From Caldilineaceae bacterium (GTDB lineage: Bacteria; Chloroflexota; Anaerolineae; Caldilineales; Caldilineaceae): a stretch of 5,268 bases of DNA. Positions 1 through 4,400 of this stretch are shown here, piece by piece. The notes beneath the pieces are model-generated. The model was given only the letters and a program-made list of their open reading frames with translations. It was not told the DNA's origin and did not search any database. Position 1 is the first letter of the stretch, and each line of letters starts with the position of its first letter. Made by a program: the position numbers and the translations under genes. The stretch spans positions 1 through 5,268 of the forward strand of contig WGCB01000247.1 of NCBI GenBank assembly GCA_015494005.1, in the 5' to 3' direction.

Positions 1-87
1 CAGCAGCAGGAATCCGCCAGCCAGGGAGAGGAGGATCAGATTCGTCAGGTGGGAACGGACGAATGTTTGCACACGGATCATAGTCAT
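1..87 (-). CDS. N-terminus of a membrane-anchored or exported protein (partial)
   Basis: The 29 codons in the window begin MTMIRVQTFVRSHL and continue into an uncharged stretch (TNLILLSLAGGFLLL). This pattern of a short basic N-region followed by a hydrophobic segment indicates a signal peptide or first transmembrane helix. The ATG at 87-85 is preceded by AAGGAG (101-96) with an 8-nt gap, a good Shine-Dalgarno; a second in-frame ATG lies at 81. The gene runs off the left edge, so its family cannot be named. It is preceded by a promoter region almost the same as that of the DUF5666 operon further right, which suggests the same regulator controls it. A terminator at 340-376 separates it from that operon. 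The existence of the gene is fairly sure; its function is unknown. Confidence 0.7.
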   Translation of the reverse strand, partial: MTMIRVQTFVRSHLTNLILLSLAGGFLLL

Positions 88-95
88 GGGACAGG

Positions 96-101
96 CTCCT
101 T
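96..101 (-). promoter_or_regulatory. Ribosome binding site of the left partial gene
   Basis: On the minus strand AAGGAG (101 to 96) lies 8 nt before the ATG at 87. It is the main reason for calling a gene start here, since only 29 codons are in the window. Confidence 0.65.
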
Positions 102-188
102 CACAAAATGAGAATGGCACGGAATGGAATGACTTCCTCGAGGGCCGGCGGAGAGCCTCCTCGGCTCCCCTCGCCAACCACACCACCG

Positions 189-254
189 AGTCTACTCCAG
201 GTGAGTCGGCCTGTGGTTAATCTTTTCTGAGATGTTTGTTATGGCTGGGTTAAG
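189..254 (-). promoter_or_regulatory. Predicted promoter with TTAACC activator boxes (left partial gene)
   Basis: Read on the minus strand, perfect TTAACC boxes lie at 253-248 and 220-215, 33 bp (3 x 11) apart. An in-register weaker box (ATAACA, 242-237) lies between them, and the third register is poor. Exactly 20 bp after the last box is TAGACT (194-189), which matches 4 of 6 bases of the sigma-70 -10 consensus. GCCGACTC sits inside the 20-bp gap. The same arrangement occurs upstream of the DUF5666 operon at 3171-3240. Spacing by 11 bp is typical of OmpR/PhoB-family half-sites; binding by the regulator encoded at 3568 is an inference. Confidence 0.5.
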
Positions 255-339
255 CCGGTCTTCGTCCTCTGCAGGGCATGGCCAGCGCCAGCAACCGAGC
301 CCAGAGAGCACCGGCAGGGAGGAGACCCTGGCGGCACAG

Positions 340-376
340 AAAAAGCGGGCCAGGGACGGTTCGTCCCCAGCCCGCT
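340..376 (-). terminator. Rho-independent terminator of the DUF5666 operon
   Basis: Read on the minus strand, AGCGGGCTGGGGACG (376-362) and CGTCCCTGGCCCGCT (358-344) form a continuous 15-bp stem, with two G-U wobbles and a 3-nt loop, running into a T run (344-340). It lies 37 bases past the stop codon at 413. It is well placed to end transcription of the two-gene operon before the next minus-strand gene. Confidence 0.9.
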
Positions 377-412
377 GGGCAAGGCAAGTGATCGTTTCGC
401 CAGGCCGCCGAC

Positions 413-2038
413 TCAGCGCATGGCCACGGGCAGGAAGATCTGCTTGTCCAGGAGCAGCCCCCGCACCTGGGTGGCCACTTCGTTGCCGCTGGCATCGGTG
501 TAGCTGTTCACCAGGGCCGTGCTTCCCGGGGTCAGGGCGCCCCGGGCATCGTTCAGGTCCGTGGCCGGGGTGACGACGTAGCTGCGGCCGCCGATCACCC
601 AGGTGGTGTTCACCGCGCTGTCCGCTGCGGCCCCGGTGCTGCTCACGTTCTGGATGGTGCCGTAGAAGCTGTTGGAGCCAGCTCCCGGGGGCACGTGGGT
701 CTCGATCTTGACGATCCAGTTGGCCCCGTTGGTCTTGGTGTACTCCACCTCCACGTAGGCGCCCACAGCCAGGAGCCCATGATCCTCCTGGAAGAAGGTG
801 GTCTGGTCCGCCATGAAGGCGACGCCGTTGATGGTCCACTGGCCGTTGAAGCCCCCAGCCGGCATGGCCTCCACGAAGCCGTAGAGCTTGTAGTGGCTGG
901 GATCCGTGGAGCCGCCGGTCTCGTTGGTGGTCTCGATCTTGAGCGCGACCCGGTTGTTGTTGGCGTCCAGGTAGTACTTCACCTTGACCCGGCTGCCCAC
1001 GGTCAGCTGGCCATGCTCCTCCTCGAAGCGGGTGCCGCTGTCGGCCTGGTACTGGATGCCGCCGATGGTCCAGGCGCCCATGCGTCCGCTGGCTGGCATG
1101 GCCTCCACCAGGCCGTAGGCGTGGCCTTCGTGGCCCTCGTAGGAGCCGTTGCCATCGTCATCGTCGCCGTGATGGTCCGTGGCGTACTTGCTCTCGATCT
1201 TGATGGCGTGGTTCACGTTGTTGCTGTCGGTGTAGAACTTCACCTCCACCAGCACACCCGGGGCGAAGGAGCCATGCTCCTGCTCGAACTGGGTGCTGCT
1301 GTCCGTCATGAACTCCATGCCGCCGATGGTCCAGGCGCCGATGAGGCCGCCGCTGGGCATGGACTCGATGACCCCGTACAGCTCGCCCTGGGGATGGTTG
1401 CCGCCACCACCGCCGCCGGAGCCGGAGCACTTGTAGGCGCTCTCGGTCCCGATCTTCACGGCCTGGTTGGGCGTCCCGGGGGTGAACTCCACCTCCACGC
1501 AGCGGCCCACGGCAAAGCCTCCGTGTTCCTGTTCGAAGTAGGTGCTGGCGTCCGCGGTGTAGGTGACGCCGCCGATGACCCAGGTCCCAGTGAGGCCGCC
1601 GCTGGGCATGCTGTCGATGGTGCCGTAGGCCTTGTTCTCGTGGCTACCACCGCCGCCACCACCCGAGTTGCCACAGTCGCTGCTCTCCTTCGTCTCCATC
1701 TTCACAGCCCGGTAGGATCCGCTGGTGGTCTGGTACTTGACCTCCACACAGGCGCCCACCTGGAAGGAGCCGTGGCTCTGCTCGAACTGGGTGCCGCTGT
1801 CCGCCTGGAACGTCCGCCCGGCCACCACCCAGGTCCCGGTGAGGCCGCCGCTGGGCATGGACTCCACCACACCGCGCCATTCCGGCCAGTCATCCCCGCC
1901 AGAACTCAGCGGCCCGGCCTGGGCTCCCACCCAGCCGGAAAGCAGGGAAAGGACCAGCCCAAGGAACATCGCCACCAGCGCCAGAGGCACTGTCCGTCTC
2001 TCCACACCTCGTGTACCCATCAACCGTGTACCCATCAT
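413..2038 (-). CDS. Exported protein of six tandem DUF5666-like modules
   Basis: The 541-residue product begins with a basic N-region and a hydrophobic core (about 16-38) ending at AQA (39-41), a plausible signal peptidase I site, so it should be exported. Six repeats of about 65-70 residues follow, at about 54-122, 137-204, 219-285, 306-371, 384-448 and 457-527. Each follows the pattern YGxIxSMPSGG, GxWxIGG, ADxxTxFEQEHG, VGxxVEVxF, and a final A-(I/V/L)-K-I-E type strand, which resembles DUF5666 beta domains. Repeat 6 is degenerate. Modules 1 and 2 each contain two cysteines (97/122 and 180/204); the linkers are poly-Gly or His/Asp-rich. The protein ends KQIFLPVAMR. I chose the ATG at 2038 because GGAGGT (2050-2045) lies 6 nt upstream; the ATGs at 2044 and 2035 fit less well or equally, and an upstream ATG at 2116 lacks a ribosome site. 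It lies 100 bases after the stop of the related gene at 2139, so co-transcription is likely. Biochemical function is unknown; a wall, adhesion or ligand-binding role is possible. Confidence 0.9.
   Translation of the reverse strand: MMGTRLMGTRGVERRTVPLALVAMFLGLVLSLLSGWVGAQAGPLSSGGDDWPEWRGVVESMPSGGLTGTWVVAGRTFQADSGTQFEQSHGSFQVGACVEVKYQTTSGSYRAVKMETKESSDCGNSGGGGGGSHENKAYGTIDSMPSGGLTGTWVIGGVTYTADASTYFEQEHGGFAVGRCVEVEFTPGTPNQAVKIGTESAYKCSGSGGGGGGNHPQGELYGVIESMPSGGLIGAWTIGGMEFMTDSSTQFEQEHGSFAPGVLVEVKFYTDSNNVNHAIKIESKYATDHHGDDDDGNGSYEGHEGHAYGLVEAMPASGRMGAWTIGGIQYQADSGTRFEEEHGQLTVGSRVKVKYYLDANNNRVALKIETTNETGGSTDPSHYKLYGFVEAMPAGGFNGQWTINGVAFMADQTTFFQEDHGLLAVGAYVEVEYTKTNGANWIVKIETHVPPGAGSNSFYGTIQNVSSTGAAADSAVNTTWVIGGRSYVVTPATDLNDARGALTPGSTALVNSYTDASGNEVATQVRGLLLDKQIFLPVAMR
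458..1879 (-). repeat. Six tandem DUF5666-like coding modules
   Basis: This is the DNA span of the six protein modules (residues 54-527 of the 541-residue product). Copies 1-3 are still very close at the DNA level: a run containing GAGGCCGCCGCTGGGCATG (plus-strand sense) recurs near 1839, 1591 and 1344. Copies 4 and 5 have diverged and copy 6 is barely recognisable. The gradient suggests that the N-terminal modules duplicated most recently. Confidence 0.8.
2009..2038 (-). repeat. 15-bp direct repeat across the start of the six-module gene
   Basis: ATGATGGGTACACGG (2038-2024) is followed directly by TTGATGGGTACACGA (2023-2009), identical at 13 of 15 bases. Because the unit is five codons long, the duplication keeps frame. 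It leaves several in-frame ATG codons at the start (2044, 2038, 2035, 2020). Confidence 0.75.
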
Positions 2039-2044
2039 CTCCAT

Positions 2045-2050
2045 ACCTCC
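2045..2050 (-). promoter_or_regulatory. Ribosome binding site that decides the start at 2038
   Basis: GGAGGT on the minus strand (2050-2045) is a near-perfect Shine-Dalgarno. It abuts one ATG (2044, no spacing), and lies 6 nt before the ATG at 2038 and 9 nt before the ATG at 2035. It therefore supports 2038 or 2035 over the far upstream ATG at 2116. Confidence 0.7.
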
Positions 2051-2066
2051 ATGAACGTTGCGGTCA

Positions 2067-2111
2067 TCACTTCGATTCCTGTCACTTCGATTTCTGTCAC
2101 TTCGAGTCACT
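2067..2111. repeat. Three 15-bp tandem repeats between the two DUF5666 genes
   Basis: TCACTTCGATTCCTG (2067-2081), TCACTTCGATTTCTG (2082-2096) and TCACTTCGAGTCACT (2097-2111) are consecutive 15-bp units. They lie in the 100-base gap between the stop codon at 2139 and the start at 2038, just upstream of the ribosome binding site. On the minus strand they are in frame with the downstream gene and would encode a repeated Arg-Ser-Asp-Arg-Asn if translation began at 2116. Whether they do anything is unknown. Confidence 0.8.
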
Positions 2112-2138
2112 GCCATCGGTGTCGAGGGATTTGGTTTG

Positions 2139-3053
2139 CTAGCGACCCTCGATCTTCACGGCCCGGTAGAGGCCTTGGCCATCGATGTAGAACTTCACCT
2201 CCACGGTGCGCCCGGGCCGTAGGTCCACGACGCGCTCGAAGCGGGTCGTCCCGTCCGCCAGGAAGGGCACGCCGCCGATCAGCCAGAGGCCGTAGCGGTT
2301 GGCGGGGCGGAAGATCACCCGTCCTCGCAGGGAGAGGGTGCGGATGCGGCTGCCACCCCCAAGGCGCTCCTCCCGGCTCCGGCGGCTGTCGTCGCTCCGG
2401 CCGTTCCGGTCCCGCCCTCGGTCCGTGTCGTGGTCTGTGTCATGGTTCGAGTCGTGATTCGAGCCCTGGTCCGAGTCATGGCCCGAGTTGTGATCCGAGT
2501 CGTGGTCCGTGTCATGGTCTGTGTCGTGATTCGAGCCCTGGCCCGAGTTGTGATCCGAGTCGTGGTCCGTATCGTGGTCTGTGTCGTGATTCGAGCCCTG
2601 GCTCGAGTTGTGGTCTGTGTCGTGATCCGAATCATGATCCCGATCGGAATCGGAGTCATGGTCCCGGTCGGAGTCGTGGCTGCGGTCCCGATCCCCGGAG
2701 CTGTCATCGCTTCGGTGACTGTCATCGTTCCGCGCCTGGTCCGAGTCGTGATCCCGATCCCGATCCGAGTCGTGATCGGAGTCATGGTCCTGGTCCCGGT
2801 CGGAATCGTGATCTTTCTTGTCGCCCTCGTCTTCCCCGTCGTCATCGGTGGACTGGATGGTGGCCTGGATCGAGGTGGGATCCGGCCTGCCCAGGGATGC
2901 CTCCCCGGCTGGGGCGGCGCTGGCATAGACCTGGCTCCGGGCCAGGGCCACCGTCCCCAGGCTGAGCACCAGGGCCATCAGCAGGATCACCGGGGCCGGC
3001 AAGGTGCGCAGGGTGTTGTGTCTCGGTTGGGTTTGCATTGGGTGGGTTTGCAT
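2139..3053 (-). CDS. Exported Asp/His/Ser-repeat protein with one DUF5666-like domain
   Basis: The 304-residue product has a basic N-terminus, a hydrophobic core (about 19-38) and a likely cleavage site near YASA (43-46), so it should be exported. Residues about 70-213 are low-complexity dipeptides of Asp with His, Ser, Arg, Thr or Asn (DHDSD, DHDTD), including a 20-residue unit repeated at 150-169 and 170-189. Residues about 240-304 match the modules of the next gene (SLRGRV, GLWLIGGVPFLADGTTRFE, VEVKFYIDG, AVKIEGR). The FEQEHG signature of those modules is missing. The start at 3053 has GGAGG 7 nt upstream; a second ATG at 3038 comes from a 15-bp duplication. It is the first gene of a probable operon with 413-2038. 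The tract could bind divalent metal ions or act as an extended charged spacer, by analogy with other Asp/His-rich or Ser-Asp repeat proteins; no enzymatic motif is visible. Confidence 0.88.
   Translation of the reverse strand: MQTHPMQTQPRHNTLRTLPAPVILLMALVLSLGTVALARSQVYASAAPAGEASLGRPDPTSIQATIQSTDDDGEDEGDKKDHDSDRDQDHDSDHDSDRDRDHDSDQARNDDSHRSDDSSGDRDRSHDSDRDHDSDSDRDHDSDHDTDHNSSQGSNHDTDHDTDHDSDHNSGQGSNHDTDHDTDHDSDHNSGHDSDQGSNHDSNHDTDHDTDRGRDRNGRSDDSRRSREERLGGGSRIRTLSLRGRVIFRPANRYGLWLIGGVPFLADGTTRFERVVDLRPGRTVEVKFYIDGQGLYRAVKIEGR
2481..2600. repeat. 60-bp tandem repeat inside the Asp/His/Ser tract
   Basis: Positions 2481-2540 and 2541-2600 are adjacent 60-bp copies that match at 58 of 60 bases by my comparison. 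Both start GCCCGAGTTGTGATCCGAGT. A decayed partial third copy follows from 2601. The unit equals 20 codons, so copy-number change would keep the reading frame. The wider tract (about 2415-2845) consists of shorter six-base-periodic relatives such as GTCGTGATC and GTCATGGTC. Confidence 0.85.
3024..3053 (-). repeat. 15-bp direct repeat across the start of the Asp/His/Ser gene
   Basis: ATGCAAACCCACCCA (3053-3039) is followed by ATGCAAACCCAACCG (3038-3024), identical at 13 of 15 positions. The duplication places a second in-frame ATG five codons into the gene, giving the N-terminus MQTHPMQTQP. Confidence 0.75.
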
Positions 3054-3064
3054 TGGGGTTCCTC

Positions 3065-3088
3065 CAAGTCAGGATGCAAGTCAGGGTG
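3065..3088. repeat. 12-bp direct repeat in the 5' leader
   Basis: CAAGTCAGGATG (3065-3076) and CAAGTCAGGGTG (3077-3088) are adjacent and differ at one base. They lie directly upstream of the ribosome binding site of the gene starting at 3053. Confidence 0.65.
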
Positions 3089-3170
3089 CGAAAAACGTGC
3101 GACAGACAAACGCAGGTCGGTCCTGCAAGATATCTAAGCGACCAGCGTCCCGGCACGGCTACACAAATCA

Positions 3171-3240
3171 AGTCTAACCTGTCAGAGTCGGCGGCGGGTT
3201 AAATCCTGGGGATCAACCGGTTAAGACCAGTTTAACACGG
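3171..3240 (-). promoter_or_regulatory. Predicted promoter with TTAACC activator boxes (DUF5666 operon)
   Basis: Read on the minus strand, boxes lie in an 11-bp register: TTAAAC (5 of 6 match to TTAACC) near 3235-3230, TTAACC at 3224-3219, a weak register at 3213-3208 and TTAACC at 3202-3197. Twenty bases after the last box is TAGACT (3176-3171), a -10-like hexamer. The last box overlaps the expected -35 position, the usual place for an activator that contacts RNA polymerase directly. GCCGACTC lies at the same offset as in the promoter at 189-254. The predicted transcript start near 3164 would give a leader of about 110 nt. Confidence 0.6.
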
Positions 3241-3341
3241 TCCCGTCCGCCCGCCGGACGCACTGGCGCGCCGGCTTCCTCTATTCCAACAGTGCGCCCA
3301 GCCCCGGGTTTTGATACCCGATCCAGCCACCGAAGCCACCT

Positions 3342-3406
3342 CTTAACCGGTTCTTAACCCAATTCCAATCTGTTTTTCATTCCCACTCCTCGGATTCGCG
3401 GACAAT
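3342..3406 (+). promoter_or_regulatory. Predicted autoregulated promoter of the two-component system
   Basis: CTTAACCGGTT (3342-3352) is followed directly by CTTAACCCAAT (3353-3363), two perfect TTAACC boxes 11 bp apart pointing toward the regulator gene. Two more registers (3365-3370 and 3376-3381) keep only 3 of 6 bases each. GACAAT (3401-3406), 19 bp after the fourth register, is a possible -10, which would repeat the four-box layout of the minus-strand promoters. The alternative -10 at 3464-3472 is at least as good a sequence match. The operator is better supported than the exact start point. Confidence 0.45.
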
Positions 3407-3463
3407 AGAGGAGCGGCGCCAGGCGGGGCTCGCGACCGACGCTACCGAAACAGAAACATTCCA

Positions 3464-3472
3464 TGGTAAAAT
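3464..3472 (+). promoter_or_regulatory. Candidate extended -10 element upstream of the response regulator
   Basis: TGGTAAAAT has the TGN extension followed by TAAAAT, a 5 of 6 match to the sigma-70 -10. No convincing -35 lies 17 bp upstream, but extended -10 promoters often lack one. Transcription would start near 3479, giving a leader of about 90 nt. It could supply basal expression alongside the activator-dependent promoter. Confidence 0.35.
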
Positions 3473-3567
3473 AGAGCCTGCCACCGCCCCGGCTCGGCCC
3501 TCCACGCCAGGCCAGGAGAGGTGGACTCAAGGGGAGAGACCCGACAGGAGAGAAGCCAGACAGAGCC

Positions 3568-4287
3568 ATGACCGATCCACGCATTCTACTGGCGGACGAC
3601 GATCCCATGATCGTGGACGCACTGAGCTACCAGCTGGAAAAGGAGGGCTTCACGGTCCTGAAGGCCTACGATGGCCAGGAAGCCCTGGAGCTGGCCCGCA
3701 CCGCGGCGCCCCATCTGATCCTGCTGGACATCATGATGCCGAAACTGCAGGGCTGGGAGGTCTGCCGGATCCTGCGGCAGGAGAAAAACACCACGCCCAT
3801 CCTCATGCTCACCGCTCGGGGGGAGGAGATGGACCGGGTTCTGGGGCTGGAGCTAGGCGCGGACGACTACGTGGTCAAGCCCTTCAGCTTCCGGGAGCTG
3901 CTGGCTCGGATCCGAGCCAACCTGCGCCGGGTCGAGCTGGACAACCAGCGCTCATCGGGCCGGAAGCAGCCTGTGACGCTGGGGCCCCTGACCATCGATC
4001 CGGAGCGCCACCTGGTCAGCCGGCAGGGCCAGCCTGTGACCCTCTCCCATCGGGAATATGACCTGCTCCTGGCTCTGCTAGAGGCAAACGGCGCGGTGAT
4101 GAAACGAGGGGACCTGCTAGACAAAGTGTGGGGTGAGAAGTGGGTGGGCGATCCCCGCACCCTGGACGTCCACATCCGCTGGCTGCGGGAGAAGCTGGAG
4201 GAGGACCCCAGCCGTCCTCAGCTGATCCGAACGGTGCGAGGCGTGGGCTATCGCCTGGTCTCGGCCGACGAACTGGAAGAGGAGTGA
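3568..4287 (+). CDS. OmpR/PhoB-family response regulator transcription factor
   Basis: This 239-residue protein is the DNA-binding half of a two-component system acting in the cytoplasm. The receiver domain (about 5-117) has the acidic cluster D10-D11-D12, the phospho-acceptor D54 in LLDIMMP, the switch threonine T82 in LTAR and the invariant K104 in VVKPF; all key residues are present. A linker leads to a winged-helix DNA-binding domain (about 137-233) with LSHREYDLLLALLEANG, the recognition-helix region RTLDVHIRWLREKLE and the wing motif IRTVRGVGYRL. The length is normal for the family. The ATG at 3568 has AGGAG at 3546-3550, rather far (17 nt), so initiation may be modest; no better start is visible. 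It precedes its probable partner kinase at 4397. Direct TTAACC boxes at 3342-3359 suggest autoregulation. Family assignment is very secure; orthology to a named regulator is not claimed. Confidence 0.97.
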   Translation: MTDPRILLADDDPMIVDALSYQLEKEGFTVLKAYDGQEALELARTAAPHLILLDIMMPKLQGWEVCRILRQEKNTTPILMLTARGEEMDRVLGLELGADDYVVKPFSFRELLARIRANLRRVELDNQRSSGRKQPVTLGPLTIDPERHLVSRQGQPVTLSHREYDLLLALLEANGAVMKRGDLLDKVWGEKWVGDPRTLDVHIRWLREKLEEDPSRPQLIRTVRGVGYRLVSADELEEE

Positions 4288-4310
4288 GCCCTGCCCGGAG
4301 CAGAGCCAGC

Positions 4311-4400
4311 ATGTTGTCCGACAACACATTGCCAGACAGCACACTGCCAGACAGCATATTGTCGGACAACGCGTTATCAGACAAGTTGGGCGCCCAATGA
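4311..4400 (+). CDS. Possible 29-residue leader peptide coupled to the kinase gene
   Basis: An ATG at 4311 opens a 29-codon frame reading MLSDNTLPDSTLPDSILSD and onward, ending LGAQ. It is built of five repeats of the pattern L-(S/P)-D-(N/S/K)-x, each encoded by a 15-bp unit. GGAG at 4297-4300 lies 10 nt upstream, an acceptable ribosome site. The stop codon TGA (4398-4400) overlaps the kinase start (4397-4399) as ATGA, the classical arrangement for translational coupling, and the kinase itself has only a weak ribosome site. The peptide resembles no family I know. It may instead be a by-product of non-coding repeats; translation is unproven. Confidence 0.3.
   Translation: MLSDNTLPDSTLPDSILSDNALSDKLGAQ
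4314..4388. repeat. Five 15-bp tandem repeats with internal dyads between regulator and kinase
   Basis: The consecutive units are TTGTCCGACAACACA (4314), TTGCCAGACAGCACA (4329), CTGCCAGACAGCATA (4344), TTGTCGGACAACGCG (4359) and TTATCAGACAAGTTG (4374). Units 1 and 4 contain the dyad TTGTC-N-GACAA. They are also perfectly complementary to each other over 12 bp (4313-4324 with 4359-4370), so the mRNA could fold into a hairpin with a 34-nt loop just before the kinase start. Units 2, 3 and 5 keep the pattern with changes. Confidence 0.85.

Larger units (their letters stand above)
88..412. other. Intergenic region between two minus-strand units
   Basis: No gene is supported in these 325 bases. 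From right to left on the minus strand, the region holds a 36-base stretch after the stop codon at 413, a strong intrinsic terminator (376-340), about 85 bases with no feature I recognise, a set of TTAACC boxes (254-215), a TAGACT -10-like hexamer (194-189), a roughly 95-base presumed 5' leader, and the ribosome binding site of the left partial gene. Open frames crossing it on either strand have no ribosome binding site or recognisable domain. Confidence 0.6.
3054..3567. other. Divergent control region between the DUF5666 operon and the two-component system
   Basis: No gene is supported in these 514 bases. Leftward it holds the ribosome site, a 12-bp repeat and a small GCAGG/CCTGC hairpin (3112-3126) in the leader of the DUF5666 operon, then the TAGACT hexamer and TTAACC boxes (3171-3240). 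The middle (3241-3340) is GC-rich with a CGGGT/ACCCG inverted repeat (3305-3320). Rightward it holds TTAACC boxes (3342-3359), candidate -10 sequences and a purine-rich leader with the ribosome site of the response regulator. Confidence 0.6.

Noticed and set aside
2039..2116. N-terminal extension of the six-module protein from the ATG at 2116 (RSDRN repeats)
   Set aside because: There is no Shine-Dalgarno before 2116, and the extension would put 24 mostly charged residues ahead of a good signal peptide. A strong GGAGGT lies inside it, just before 2038. I kept the DNA repeats as a separate feature.
2039..2138. A separate promoter or terminator between the two DUF5666 genes
   Set aside because: I found no TTAACC box, no good -10/-35 pair and no stem followed by a T run in this gap, so one operon is the simpler reading.
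695..2965. A 756-codon open frame on the plus strand, antisense to both DUF5666 genes
   Set aside because: It is longer than either real gene, but it mirrors their codons: its Val/Leu/His/Gly-rich and Arg/Ser/Pro-rich runs are the complement of the repeats. It has no ribosome site, crosses the gap between the genes, and covers two genes with signal peptides and domain repeats.
2430..3137. Plus-strand frame with Val/Arg/Ile repeats that looks like hydrophobic helices
   Set aside because: It is the antisense translation of the Asp/His/Ser tract (GAC, CAC and TCG codons read backwards) and extends into the control region. No start signal supports it.
3354..3608. 84-codon minus-strand frame over the regulator promoter and start
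   Set aside because: It overlaps the operator boxes and the start of a certain gene, has no domain, and lacks a convincing ribosome site.
4314..4388. Possible CRISPR-like array
   Set aside because: The 15-bp units are directly adjacent with no spacers, and no cas gene is present.
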